From the NCBI GenBank assembly GCA_005882985.1, contig VBEJ01000038.1, forward strand, positions 1 through 56,626: a stretch of DNA of 56,626 bases. The letters are read 5' to 3'. Position numbers and translations under genes: made by a program. The stretch is from Chloroflexota bacterium. Its GTDB lineage: Bacteria > Chloroflexota > Dehalococcoidia > SM23-28-2 > RBG-16-64-32. Under the pieces are notes generated by a model. It was not told the DNA's origin and searched no databases. It saw only the letters and a program-made list of their open reading frames with translations. This document shows, piece after piece, positions 18,063-27,599 of the stretch (positions are counted from its first letter, which is position 1; each line of letters opens with the position of its first letter).

Positions 18063-18759
18063 ACAACCGTGCGAGCACCCTTATGACCGGCGACATAATC
18101 TCGAAGAGGAGAAACGTCCCCGTGAAGAACGGCAGGAGGAAGAGCGTTATCAGGATGATTGGACCATAGGGTTCGAGGCGTGCGAAGGAAAGAGACAGGT
18201 CGCGCGGCAAGAAACCCACCGCCACCTTGAACCCGTCCAGCGGTGCGATCGGAATGAGGTTGAAGACTCCGAGAATAAGACTGAAGAGGACTATCGCGCT
18301 CAGATAGACGCTAAGGTATTCGCCGGCCGTCCACCCATTGAGCGCAAGGATTTCTGCCCTGACCTTATCGAATGGGGACACCCATTCCACGAGGTCCAGT
18401 TTCATCGGCAGACCGGCGACCGCCGCAACAACGAAGTTTGAAAGCGGCCCGGCAGCGGCGGTGAAACCCAGCGCCGCCTTTGGGTTCCGCGTCGCGTTGG
18501 GGTTTACCGGCACGGGCCGGCCCCAGCCGAAGCCAACCATCAGCATAAGCAGCGTCCCGACGGGCTCCAGGTGTGCCAGAGGATTCAAGGTGAGACGCCC
18601 CATTCTTCTCGGCAGGCCATCGCCGAGCCGGTCAGCTACGAGAGCGTGCGAGAACTCGTGAAATGAGATGCCGAGGACCAACGCGGTGATGATTGCCCCG
18701 ACGAAAACGACTGCTGCGAAGAAGTTGATCGAGAGGAAGTCGAGGAAGATAAAGATCAT
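18031..18759 (-). CDS. Site-2 protease family protein (peptidase M50), short form
   Basis: Membrane zinc metalloprotease of 242 residues. The zinc motif is HEFSH at 34-38, in an early membrane helix, followed by the [10 protein letters not shown] segment. The second conserved motif appears late as [12 protein letters not shown]. At least four or five hydrophobic segments are seen, and no PDZ domain. The ATG at 18759 is chosen because the open frame further upstream has no membrane or protease character. The substrate is unknown; the short forms are common in Chloroflexota and Firmicutes. A separate PDZ-bearing RseP homologue lies at 44132. Confidence 0.9.
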   Translation of the reverse strand: MIFIFLDFLSINFFAAVVFVGAIITALVLGISFHEFSHALVADRLGDGLPRRMGRLTLNPLAHLEPVGTLLMLMVGFGWGRPVPVNPNATRNPKAALGFTAAAGPLSNFVVAAVAGLPMKLDLVEWVSPFDKVRAEILALNGWTAGEYLSVYLSAIVLFSLILGVFNLIPIAPLDGFKVAVGFLPRDLSLSFARLEPYGPIILITLFLLPFFTGTFLLFEIMSPVIRVLARLFAGTTGDPFV

Positions 18760-18833
18760 TCGCTCGTAAATGATAGCACGGGTCTCCCTCGCACCTTCCG
18801 CGCGCTGTCCTTTCGAGGGCGCCCTGCCTGACG

Positions 18834-18839
18834 TATAAT
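18834..18839 (+). promoter_or_regulatory. -10 element upstream of the 18877 gene
   Basis: A consensus TATAAT about 38 bases before the start codon. The -35 region 17 bases upstream (TTTCGA) is weak, so only the -10 is convincing. Confidence 0.5.
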
Positions 18840-18876
18840 CGGTTCGCGAATCTCTCGAATTACGGAGGTGCTCCCA

Positions 18877-20220
18877 ATGGTTCTTACAAGAATGCCTGTG
18901 ACCGAACCCGTCGTGTCTATCGAGCCGGCTCAGCGCGCGTGGAATTACCCCCTCTTCGACGCGATCTTCCAGCGCCGGGCCCGCCGTTTCCCCCTCGGCG
19001 CCGAAATGCCGGGAGACCTCGCTCCGTTCAAGTCTACGAAGGAGCCCGTGCCGCTGGACGAGATCGAGGAAGCGATGTTGGTGATGGCGGGCACGGGCAT
19101 CAGCGGCGTAAACCTCGCGGACCTGCCGTTCAACGACCAGGCAGGCAGCAACTGGTGCGGCAACACCATGCTCCAGTTCGTCGGCCGCGTGTACGCGAGC
19201 GCCTGCGGCTCGCACGGCACAGAGCTCTTCTATACGAACGATGAGGGCACCTACATGGTGAAGCTCCGCGAGAAGCACGCATCCGCGATGCAGGAGTTTG
19301 AGTCGCTCGACGATCGCGAAAAGATCGTCCAGGCCTTCCGCGCGAATACCGTGCAGATTGGTAACGGGCGGCTTCAGGTACCGATGATCGCCGGCATCAC
19401 TCAGCCCTTCAACTGGTGGAACGTCAACCAGCCCGGTAGCACGCTCTTCATGCCGATCAGCGACGTCACCTGGGAGTACATCAACGTGCTGATGCTCCTC
19501 ATGGACGAGCCAAACTCCTACTACGTCTACGACGACCTAAACGGCAACGCCGAGCCCCTAAAGGAATGGGCCGACAAAGGCTATCTTGATCGCTCGCGCG
19601 GTTATCCGCTCTCCGGCCTCGAGAGCTCGATGCAGATGATCATCCCGGGCACCGAGCAGGCAATCATGCTCCAGAACATGTACCTGGCGCTGCAGGCGAT
19701 GGGCCTCGGAGGTTGGATCTTTACGTCGTCCGTGAGCGCTTTCATCTTTCCGATGATGGGCTTCCGCTTTCACATCCCCTCAAAGTTCGGGCCAATCAAG
19801 ACGCTGAACCAGGAGGCGGGTCCGCGACCGGTGCCGGTAGGCCTCGACAGCCACTTCCAGGCTTACTGTCCGCCGTACTACCCGGACATGGACGCGGCTG
19901 TCCAGGCGATCTTCGATGCGAAGTGGGGTGGCAGCGGCGTCTATAAAGAGGAAGGCGGCCCCGTGGGGCTCAAGGACAGGCAGTCGCTTGACAAGCTGGT
20001 CCAGAAGACGCCTGGCTGGTGTCTGGACGCCACGAAAGCGCTTTGCTCTTACATCTGGGAGACGTATGGCCGCTTTCCTGCAACGATCGATCCGATGATG
20101 ATGAACATCTGGTTCCAGGCACACCACTTGGAGACCGAGTTCTACGATCGCTATTACCAGCCCGGCGCCTACCACGAAACGATCCGGCAGCACATGGGGG
20201 TCTGGCACGGAGCCCGATAG
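18877..20220 (+). CDS. Conserved-looking protein of unknown function, possibly nitroreductase-like
   Basis: A 447-residue protein, predicted soluble, with no signal peptide. The ATG at 18877 is preferred because GGAGG lies 8 bases upstream. I do not recognise it securely. The N-terminal pattern FQRRARRF followed by PVPLDEIEEAML resembles the start of nitroreductase-family flavoproteins (RRS-R-F then PV), and the GLGGWIFTSSV segment resembles their later G-G/W region, but the protein is twice the usual length. It has a striking SNWCGNTMLQFVGRVYAS segment and many aromatic residues. It stands alone between the protease operon and a transporter binding protein. Function should be treated as unknown. 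Confidence 0.8.
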   Translation: MVLTRMPVTEPVVSIEPAQRAWNYPLFDAIFQRRARRFPLGAEMPGDLAPFKSTKEPVPLDEIEEAMLVMAGTGISGVNLADLPFNDQAGSNWCGNTMLQFVGRVYASACGSHGTELFYTNDEGTYMVKLREKHASAMQEFESLDDREKIVQAFRANTVQIGNGRLQVPMIAGITQPFNWWNVNQPGSTLFMPISDVTWEYINVLMLLMDEPNSYYVYDDLNGNAEPLKEWADKGYLDRSRGYPLSGLESSMQMIIPGTEQAIMLQNMYLALQAMGLGGWIFTSSVSAFIFPMMGFRFHIPSKFGPIKTLNQEAGPRPVPVGLDSHFQAYCPPYYPDMDAAVQAIFDAKWGGSGVYKEEGGPVGLKDRQSLDKLVQKTPGWCLDATKALCSYIWETYGRFPATIDPMMMNIWFQAHHLETEFYDRYYQPGAYHETIRQHMGVWHGAR

Positions 20221-20330
20221 TTTTCCCGCGCGGCCGTAGCTCAGACCACAAGGAAAAATCGATGGCGCGATGCTAGCGGTGGTTAGCCCCGGTCCTGCCC
20301 TATGTTAGCCGGCGTCGCCGGGCGCGTATG

Positions 20331-20359
20331 TTGACGCACCGTCACTTCGGGACTACCTT
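20331..20359 (+). promoter_or_regulatory. Sigma70-type promoter for the binding-protein gene
   Basis: TTGACG (20331-20336), a 17-base spacer, then TACCTT (20354-20359), about 54 bases before the start. A 6-base-pair hairpin (TTCGCT/AGCGAA, 20386-20401) sits just before the AAGGAG ribosome-binding site. The rest of the 192-base gap shows nothing else. Confidence 0.6.
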
Positions 20360-20412
20360 AATTTCCGAACCGGTGCACGCAGGGCTTCGCTGGTAAGCGA
20401 AAGGAGACAGCC

Positions 20413-21804
20413 ATGCCGCATTTGTCACGGCGCTATCGGTGGCTCGTTGCTGCCGCCATTTTCTCAGGCTTGATTCTTACCTTGGCCTGCGGCGACGACG
20501 AGAAGGAGACGGGTGGAGGCTCGGCGGCAACATCGCCAGCCCAGAGCGCTCCCCTAAAAATAGGCGGGCTGATGTCGTTCACGGGCGACCTCTCCAAGTT
20601 TGGGCAACCCATTTTCAACGGCGCGGAACTCGCCGTCAGCGAGATCAATGAATCTGGAGGCGTGCTTGGCAATCCTGTTCAGCTCGTGCAAGCCGACGAC
20701 GGCACATCGCCGCAACTGGGTGTAAACGAAGCGCGCCGGCTCGTCGATGTGGAGAAGGTGCAGGCGATCATCGGTGGCCTCAGCAGCGGCGTCTCCCTTC
20801 AGGTTGCGGAGACTGTCACTGGGCCCGACTCCATCTTACAGATCTCGCCCGCGTCGACTTCGCCAGGCCTTACCGATGCGAATGATAAGGACTTTCTTTT
20901 CAGAACGACTATCTCGGACGCTGCTCAGGGTCTCGTCCTCGCTCAACTGGCAAACGATTCGGCGATCACAGAAGTGTGCACCATGTACATCAACAACGCC
21001 TACGGTAAGGGGCTCAGCAATGCGTTCACGACCGAATTCCAAGCGCTCGGCGGAACCGTAACAGACCAAGTCCCGCACGAATCGGCGCAGGCGACATACG
21101 CTAGTGAGCTGGACCGCTGTCAGGGCGCACAGGCGCTGGCGGCAATCGCCTACCCGGAGAGCGCCGGCGTCTTCTTGCGGGAAGCGATTGAGAAATCGAC
21201 GACGGACGAATTCTTGTTCGTGGACGGCACGAAGTCCGACAAGATGCTCGACCAACTGGGCTGGGACAACTTCGATGGAGTTAAGGGAACCTCGCCCGGG
21301 AATCTCCCGACCCAATCCTCAGGCAGTTTCGCGGACCGTTACAAAGCCAAGTATGGTCCGCTGCCGGCACTACCTTACATCAAGGAAGCATACGACGCCG
21401 TTTACCTCATCGCCCTCTCGGCCGAGGCCGCTGGCAGCACCGACCCGACGGCGATGCGCAATAAACTACGTGGTGTGGCGAACGCTCCCGGCAAGCAGTT
21501 CGGGCCCGGCAGCGCCAACTTCAAAGACGCGGTGGCAGCGCTCAAGAAAGGCGATGACATCGACTATGAGGGTGTCGTGGGGCCCTTCGAGTTCGATGAC
21601 AAAGGTGACCCGCAAATAGGCGCAATCGAGTGGTTCCATGTGGATGCAGCCGATAAAAAACTGGTTACTGACAAGGTATTCCGTGTGCACATCGTGAAGA
21701 AGGAAGTTACAGATATCACCGAAGTAGCACTCGCGACCCCCACCCCGGCAGTTGGCGGCGGAGAGAGCCCGAGTTCGACGTCGACGGGATCCTCCTCGTA
21801 CTAG
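20413..21804 (+). CDS. Branched-chain amino acid-type ABC transporter substrate-binding lipoprotein
   Basis: Periplasmic-binding-protein-like receptor (LivJ/LivK, Peripla_BP_6 type), 463 residues, anchored outside the membrane as a lipoprotein. The N-terminal signal ends in a lipobox LTLAC (Cys about 26), followed by a low-complexity linker. The family start KIGGLMSFTGDLSKFG and the ELAVSEINESGGVLG segment are clear. The C-terminal 30 or so residues are a Ser/Thr/Pro/Gly tail. AAGGAG lies upstream of the ATG. It is convergent with livG-F-H-M on the other strand, so it very likely serves that transporter from its own promoter. The ligand may be amino acids, amides or aromatic compounds. Confidence 0.92.
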   Translation: MPHLSRRYRWLVAAAIFSGLILTLACGDDEKETGGGSAATSPAQSAPLKIGGLMSFTGDLSKFGQPIFNGAELAVSEINESGGVLGNPVQLVQADDGTSPQLGVNEARRLVDVEKVQAIIGGLSSGVSLQVAETVTGPDSILQISPASTSPGLTDANDKDFLFRTTISDAAQGLVLAQLANDSAITEVCTMYINNAYGKGLSNAFTTEFQALGGTVTDQVPHESAQATYASELDRCQGAQALAAIAYPESAGVFLREAIEKSTTDEFLFVDGTKSDKMLDQLGWDNFDGVKGTSPGNLPTQSSGSFADRYKAKYGPLPALPYIKEAYDAVYLIALSAEAAGSTDPTAMRNKLRGVANAPGKQFGPGSANFKDAVAALKKGDDIDYEGVVGPFEFDDKGDPQIGAIEWFHVDAADKKLVTDKVFRVHIVKKEVTDITEVALATPTPAVGGGESPSSTSTGSSSY

Positions 21805-21840
21805 TGCGTGAGATAAGGGGAGCTCCCTAGCTCGGCGGTG

Positions 21841-23022
21841 TTATCGGTTACTGGACGCACCTTCGGTTGGTGAACCGGCGGGTGCGGCTGGCCTTCGCCT
21901 TAACTGCCGCTCTACCCAGATTGATACCTGCCGCCTTTGGGGGAGCAATCCGGCGGGCCGGAGGAGAAGCACCGCCACTATCAGTCCACCGAGGACGAGC
22001 TCGCGAATGTACGGCATGCGGGTCTGGAGTAGGTCCGGCAAGTCGTAACTCTGAAACTGAAGAGTGATCGTCCAGAAGCCCCAAAGCACATAGGCACCGA
22101 CGATCGCGCCCCGATTATTGCCGCTTCCCCCAAGAATGAGCATCGCCCAGAAAAGGAACGTGGCAAAGAAGTGAGTGAAGACCTCCGGGGTGAGCGAGCT
22201 GCTCGCGTAGGCGTAAATCGCCCCTCCGGCGCCCATGATCGCGGCGCCCATCACGAAGCTCTGCATCTTGAAGGCGAAGACATTTTTGCCGCTCGCCTCC
22301 GTTGCCATCTCATCCTCGCGCAGGGCCATGAGCACGCGCCCCCACGGCGAGCGAATCGCACGCTCGATCAAGAAGTAGGTGAGGACGAGAAAGCCGCCGC
22401 AAATCGCGAGCAGGAGATACTTGTAGTCAGTGGAACCGACCAGGCCCCCCAGTGGTCTGGGAATGCCGGTTAGGCCCCGCGTCCCGTTGACGAGCCACGT
22501 CTCTTCGATAACCACGCGTCTCAGGACTTCAGCCACGCCGATCGTCGCGATCGCGAGGTAATCATCACGCAGGCGGAGCGCTGTAACGGAAAGCAGCAGG
22601 GCGACAAGCCCCGCCACTCCGGCAGCGGCAGCGAGACCGACCAGGTGAGGCAACCACTGCTCGCTGCTGAGCCAAGGCAGCAGGTTCAGGTCGCCGCCGA
22701 AGCCGCCGATGTAGTCGGTGAAGCTACCGCTTGCCGGCTCCTTCGTGACGATAGCTGCGGTGTATGCGCCAAGCATGAAGAAGCCCAGCACGCCGAAATT
22801 GAAGACGCCGCTGTAACCCCACTGGACGTTCAGACCAAGGGTAAATATCGCGTATATTGCGACGAACGTCAGGAAAGAGACAAGGAAGCTGATCACCCCG
22901 CTGGTGTCGCCGTTAGACCGCTCGAACGGGATCGCGATCAGGAGAGCCGTCACCAGGGCAACGGTTGCAGGAGCGATGAAGGAGCTTGGTTTCGCGCGGA
23001 AACGCGGCATGGCGAATCTCAC
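21841..23022 (-). CDS. livM: Branched-chain amino acid-type ABC transporter permease LivM
   Basis: Membrane permease of the HAAT family, 393 residues. It has about nine hydrophobic segments and the family segments GYSGVFNFGVLGFFMLGAY, LRLRDDYLAIATIGVAEVLR and SPWGRVLMALREDEMATEASGKN (the ATPase-contact loop). The GTG at 23022 overlaps the livH stop (GTGA); an ATG four codons later is also possible. It is the last gene of the livG-F-H-M operon. The C-terminus is a short proline/arginine-rich tail. Confidence 0.93.
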   Translation of the reverse strand: MRFAMPRFRAKPSSFIAPATVALVTALLIAIPFERSNGDTSGVISFLVSFLTFVAIYAIFTLGLNVQWGYSGVFNFGVLGFFMLGAYTAAIVTKEPASGSFTDYIGGFGGDLNLLPWLSSEQWLPHLVGLAAAAGVAGLVALLLSVTALRLRDDYLAIATIGVAEVLRRVVIEETWLVNGTRGLTGIPRPLGGLVGSTDYKYLLLAICGGFLVLTYFLIERAIRSPWGRVLMALREDEMATEASGKNVFAFKMQSFVMGAAIMGAGGAIYAYASSSLTPEVFTHFFATFLFWAMLILGGSGNNRGAIVGAYVLWGFWTITLQFQSYDLPDLLQTRMPYIRELVLGGLIVAVLLLRPAGLLPQRRQVSIWVERQLRRRPAAPAGSPTEGASSNR

Positions 23023-24116
23023 AGCCGGGCTCCAAACAGACCGCGCGGACGAATGAGCAGAATAAGTATAAGAATGACAAAAGCCACGGAGAACTTATAG
23101 CCGGGGCTGAGGAAATCGAACGTAACAACAACAGCCTGAACAATGCCGACGATCATGCCGCCGAAGAAGGCGCCCTGCGGATTGCCGACGCCACCGAGAA
23201 TCGCCGCCGCGAACAGCGGCAGAAGAAGGACGAAGCCCAGCTGCGGGTCGAGCTGTGCCTGGAGGGCGAGCAAGACTCCTGCGACCGCGACTAACCCTCC
23301 GGCCAGTGCCCAGGTCAGCGCGATCACCAGTTCCGTCCTGATCCCGCTGATAAGCGCCAGCTCGGGGTTATCGGCCATCGCTCGCATCGCCTTGCCTAGC
23401 TTGGTCCGGAACAGCAGGATGTAAGCCAGGACTGTCACCGTAATGGCGGCTGCGAGGATAAAAAGCTGGTCGGCGAGGATCGTGATATCGAACGGCAAGT
23501 CGATATTCTCTCGCACCGTGGTCGTGTATTTCCGAGGGGTCGGTCCCCACACCATCAGCACGAGACTGCGGATCGCAATCGCTAGCCCCAGTGAGGCGAT
23601 CGAAAATATGACGATCCCACTCTTGCGCTGCCTCAGGCGCCGGTAGACAAGCCGGTCCAGAACCACCAGAATGCCTGAAGTGACCAGCGCCGAGAGGGCC
23701 ATCGCCACGAGTAATCCGTATCCGAAAGAGAACTTCCAGACTTCGGTCGTCGCTCCTGGAAGGTCAGAGACCGTAATGGGTAGGACCTCGGCATCGACGC
23801 CGGGCCGGCTGCCGGAAACGACGCCTGAGAGTAGCAAGAAAGCGCAATAGGCGGAGAGCATCATGCTGTCGCCGTGGGCGAAATGGGCGAACTTGAGGAC
23901 GCCGTAGACGAGTGTCAAGCCGACGGCGCCCAGCGCAAGAATGCTTCCCTCGACTACTCCGATGACGACCGCGTCTCGCCGGTCGATCACTGCCCATATG
24001 AGGAAAAGGAGGATCAAGAGAAGCAGTCCTCCGCCGCTCAGGAAATCATCGGTGGCGCGCCGCGCGTCAACGAAGCGGTCTCGCCAGGTCCTCGGCCTCG
24101 CTTCTACTATCGCCAA
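23019..24116 (-). CDS. livH: Branched-chain amino acid-type ABC transporter permease LivH
   Basis: Partner permease of LivM, 365 residues, with about eight to nine membrane segments. The family features GLTLVYGVLKFAHFAHGDSMM near the N-terminus and the LGKAMRAMADNPELALISGI cytoplasmic loop are clear. The likely start is a TTG at 24116, three bases after the livF stop; no ATG lies close by. The N-terminus is longer than in Escherichia coli LivH by a hydrophilic segment and an extra helix. It overlaps livM by 4 bases. Confidence 0.93.
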   Translation of the reverse strand: MAIVEARPRTWRDRFVDARRATDDFLSGGGLLLLILLFLIWAVIDRRDAVVIGVVEGSILALGAVGLTLVYGVLKFAHFAHGDSMMLSAYCAFLLLSGVVSGSRPGVDAEVLPITVSDLPGATTEVWKFSFGYGLLVAMALSALVTSGILVVLDRLVYRRLRQRKSGIVIFSIASLGLAIAIRSLVLMVWGPTPRKYTTTVRENIDLPFDITILADQLFILAAAITVTVLAYILLFRTKLGKAMRAMADNPELALISGIRTELVIALTWALAGGLVAVAGVLLALQAQLDPQLGFVLLLPLFAAAILGGVGNPQGAFFGGMIVGIVQAVVVTFDFLSPGYKFSVAFVILILILLIRPRGLFGARL

Positions 24117-24119
24117 TGC

Positions 24120-24839
24120 TCAGGCGCCCAGGTACAATCTGCCAACTTCTTCGTTATTCAGCAGGTTCGAGGCTTCACCCTCCAGACGGTTTCGGCCCAT
24201 CGCGAGTACGTAGCCGCGTCGGCAAAGGCTCAGCGCCTCGCGCGCATTCTGTTCGACGAGCAGCACGGCCGTTCCCGCCTTGTTGACGACGTTGATACGT
24301 TCGAAAATGGCGCTCACCAACTTGGGCGAAAGACCCGCCGAAGGCTCATCGAGGAGGAGTATCTTCGGGTCAAGCATCAGGCCCCTCGCAAGCGCCAGCA
24401 TCTGCCGCTGCCCGCCGGAGAGCTTGCCCGTGTTTTCGCCCTTGCGCTTCGCTAGATCGGGGAACAGGCGGAACACCTCGTCTATTCGTTCGCGGACCCC
24501 GTTTCGTCGAATGAACGCGCCCATCTCTAGGTTCTCCTGGATCGTCAGGCTGGGAAACACGTTTTCGACCTGCGGGACATACGAGAGACCATTTTGAACG
24601 AGGCGATCGGGAGGCTTGCCTGTGACGTCGGCACCCCCGAGCAATACAGCGCCGGATTGCACCGGCAGCAAGCCGAAGATGCCTTTGAGGAGAGTCGATT
24701 TCCCGGCTCCGTTGGGTCCAATCACCGCCACCATCTCGCCGCTGCACACCGAGACCGAGACGCCGTGAAGTATTTCTAGTTCGCCGTACCCAGTCACGAG
24801 CTCTCGCGTCTCCAGGACGACTGTGCTATCTACCGACAT
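24120..24839 (-). CDS. livF: Branched-chain amino acid-type ABC transporter ATP-binding protein LivF
   Basis: Cytoplasmic ATPase, 239 residues. Walker A is GPNGAGKST, the ABC signature is LSGGQRQMLALARGL, Walker B is ILLLDEPSAGLSP, and the switch histidine is replaced by the LVEQNAR region typical of LivF. It lies between livG (16 bases upstream) and livH (3 bases downstream). It works with LivG as the heterodimeric motor for LivH/LivM. Confidence 0.95.
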   Translation of the reverse strand: MSVDSTVVLETRELVTGYGELEILHGVSVSVCSGEMVAVIGPNGAGKSTLLKGIFGLLPVQSGAVLLGGADVTGKPPDRLVQNGLSYVPQVENVFPSLTIQENLEMGAFIRRNGVRERIDEVFRLFPDLAKRKGENTGKLSGGQRQMLALARGLMLDPKILLLDEPSAGLSPKLVSAIFERINVVNKAGTAVLLVEQNAREALSLCRRGYVLAMGRNRLEGEASNLLNNEEVGRLYLGA

Positions 24840-24855
24840 CCGTCACCTGGCCGTC

Positions 24856-25641
<786 letters not shown>

Positions 25642-25727
25642 ACTCAGCGCGTCACGTCCTCGAACGCCAGTATACTAAGAGCCAATTTGGGCGTCTTTGG
25701 CACCCCTACCGCGGGGCCGTCTAGCTA

Positions 25728-26495
25728 ATGGACTGGCTGGAGGTGTTCGGGTTGCTGACCGCCGCAGCCCTGGGGGGCGCGGTCAATGCGGTGGCCGGCG
25801 GCGGTTCGCTGATTAGCTTTCCGGCTCTCCTCGCCGCCGGCTATCCGGCGAAGACAGCCAACGTGACGAACACCGTCGCCCTGTGGCCGGGCTATCTCGG
25901 CGGCTCGCTTGGTTATCGGGAGGAGCTACGATACCAGCGGTGTCGCATCGCGCGCCTCGTCGTCCCAAGCGTTCTCGGAGCTTTCGCGGGGTCCGCCATT
26001 CTTCTCGCGACTTCTGACGGCGCGTTCGAGTACATTGTCCCTTTTCTGATTATCTTCGCGACCGGGCTTACGGCATTCCAGCGCCGCCTTACGGAGCTAG
26101 CCGAGACGCATCGACTGGCCGCACGGAGCGCGGAGGACACGCCGGCGCTGCTCGTGGCGGCCGTTTTCCTCTTCGCTGTTTACGGCGCCTACTTCGGCGC
26201 GGGATTGAGCATCATGGTATTCGCGGTGCTCAGCGTGTTAGTGCCGGACGACTTGCAACGGCTTAACGCACTCAAGGGATTGCTCTCGCTAATCATCAAT
26301 GCGGTCGCTGTCATTTATTTCGCCGCGTTCGGTCCTGTGGAGTGGGGACCCGCGGCGGTGATGGCGGTCGGAGCTCTCGCCGGCGGCTACCTGGGCGCCG
26401 GACTTGCCCGCCGCCTCGGCCAGGAGAGGCTAAGGTCAGCAGTCGTGCTGTTTGGCGCGGCGATGGCGGTCGTCCTCTCCTTGCGGTTGTTGTAG
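25728..26495 (+). CDS. TauE/SafE-family membrane transporter
   Basis: A 255-residue integral membrane protein of the TauE/SafE (DUF81) family, whose members export sulfite, sulfonates or related organic anions; the substrate here is unknown. The family signature is visible at the N-terminus: GGAVNAVAGGGSLISFPALLA, then TANVTNTVALWPGYLGG. A second repeat GAYFGAGLSIMVFAVLSVLV near the middle and the LKGLLSLIINAVAV helix follow. About seven to eight membrane segments are seen. It is divergent from livG and 65 bases before the aldo/keto reductase gene. Confidence 0.9.
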   Translation: MDWLEVFGLLTAAALGGAVNAVAGGGSLISFPALLAAGYPAKTANVTNTVALWPGYLGGSLGYREELRYQRCRIARLVVPSVLGAFAGSAILLATSDGAFEYIVPFLIIFATGLTAFQRRLTELAETHRLAARSAEDTPALLVAAVFLFAVYGAYFGAGLSIMVFAVLSVLVPDDLQRLNALKGLLSLIINAVAVIYFAAFGPVEWGPAAVMAVGALAGGYLGAGLARRLGQERLRSAVVLFGAAMAVVLSLRLL

Positions 26496-26560
26496 GGCCG
26501 TCGGGAGAACCGTGCCCTGGTCGAATCTATCTTGCGATCTGAGAAGGATGCGGAGATATA

Positions 26561-27571
26561 ATGTTCGCGCACATGAAGTACCGGACTCTCGGCGATACCT
26601 CGATCCAAGTATCGGCTGTCGGCTTCGGGCTGTGGACGATCAGCACCGGCTGGTGGGGCATTGAGGACGATCTGCGCGGCGTCGAGCTACTGAGGAGGGC
26701 TTTCGACTCCGGCGTCACGTTCTTCGATACGGCCGACGCGTACGGGCAGGGTAAAGGGGAAACGATTCTCGCAGACGCGCTCGGAGAAGTGCGCGATCGC
26801 ATCGTCATTGGGACCAAGTTCGGGTACGACTTCTATAACTATACGGGCGAACGGGACGGCCACAAGGAACTACCTCAGGATTTCTCGCCGAAGCACATCA
26901 CCTTCGCCGTTGAGCAAAGCTTGAGGCGCCTGCGTACGGATTACATCGACATCTACCAGATTCACAACCCGCGGATGTGGGCTGTCCGTAGCGATGAGCT
27001 TTTTGAGACGCTCGACAAGCTAAAGGCGGACGGTAAGATCCGCTGCTACGGCGCCGCGCTCGGCCCTGCTAACGGCTGGGAGGCTGAAGGGCTGGCGCTG
27101 CTGCGGGAGCGTGAGATCACGACTCTCCAGATCATCTACAACATGCTCGAGCAAGACCCGGGCCGCAGCCTTATCGCGGTTGCTGAAGACAACGGCGTGA
27201 GCGTGTTCGTGCGCGTGCCGCATTCGTCCGGGCTGCTGGAAGGAAGGTACACTCTCGAAACGACTTTCCCTGCGAGCGATCATCGCAGCCACCGGCCTCG
27301 CGAATGGCTCACCAAAGGGCTCCAGAAGCTCGAAAAGCTCGCGTTCTTGGCCGACGGCACAGGCAGAACGATCGGACAAGCGGCGATTCAGTTCGTGCTC
27401 GCTTCGCCCTCCGTCGCCTCCGTCCTGCCGAATATCTACGATGCGGAGCAACTCGCGGAGTTCGTCGCCGCCGCGGATACGGCTCCGCTAACGGAGGACG
27501 AGATGTCGTCCATCGCCGAGCTTTACGAACGAAACTTCGACCTGTCGACAGTGGTGGCCGCCCAAGGGTGA
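26561..27571 (+). CDS. Aldo/keto reductase
   Basis: NADPH-dependent carbonyl reductase family, 336 residues, cytoplasmic. The catalytic tetrad is seen as Asp56 and Tyr61 (DTADAYGQGKGE), Lys86 (GTKFGYD) and His135 (IYQIHNP). The N-terminus MKYRTLGDTSIQVSAVGFG is typical. The ATG at 26561 has GGAG upstream; the ATG four codons later is an alternative. It is followed after 28 bases by the HemQ-Rieske fusion gene and may be co-transcribed with it. The substrate is not deducible. Confidence 0.93.
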   Translation: MFAHMKYRTLGDTSIQVSAVGFGLWTISTGWWGIEDDLRGVELLRRAFDSGVTFFDTADAYGQGKGETILADALGEVRDRIVIGTKFGYDFYNYTGERDGHKELPQDFSPKHITFAVEQSLRRLRTDYIDIYQIHNPRMWAVRSDELFETLDKLKADGKIRCYGAALGPANGWEAEGLALLREREITTLQIIYNMLEQDPGRSLIAVAEDNGVSVFVRVPHSSGLLEGRYTLETTFPASDHRSHRPREWLTKGLQKLEKLAFLADGTGRTIGQAAIQFVLASPSVASVLPNIYDAEQLAEFVAAADTAPLTEDEMSSIAELYERNFDLSTVVAAQG

Positions 27572-27599
27572 ACGGGAAGAATCGCCGGTTTGGCCGGCC

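Noticed and set aside
18760-19278. Long upstream extension of the site-2 protease frame, antisense to the 18877 gene
   Set aside because: The extension has no protease or membrane features and is the reverse complement of a better supported gene.
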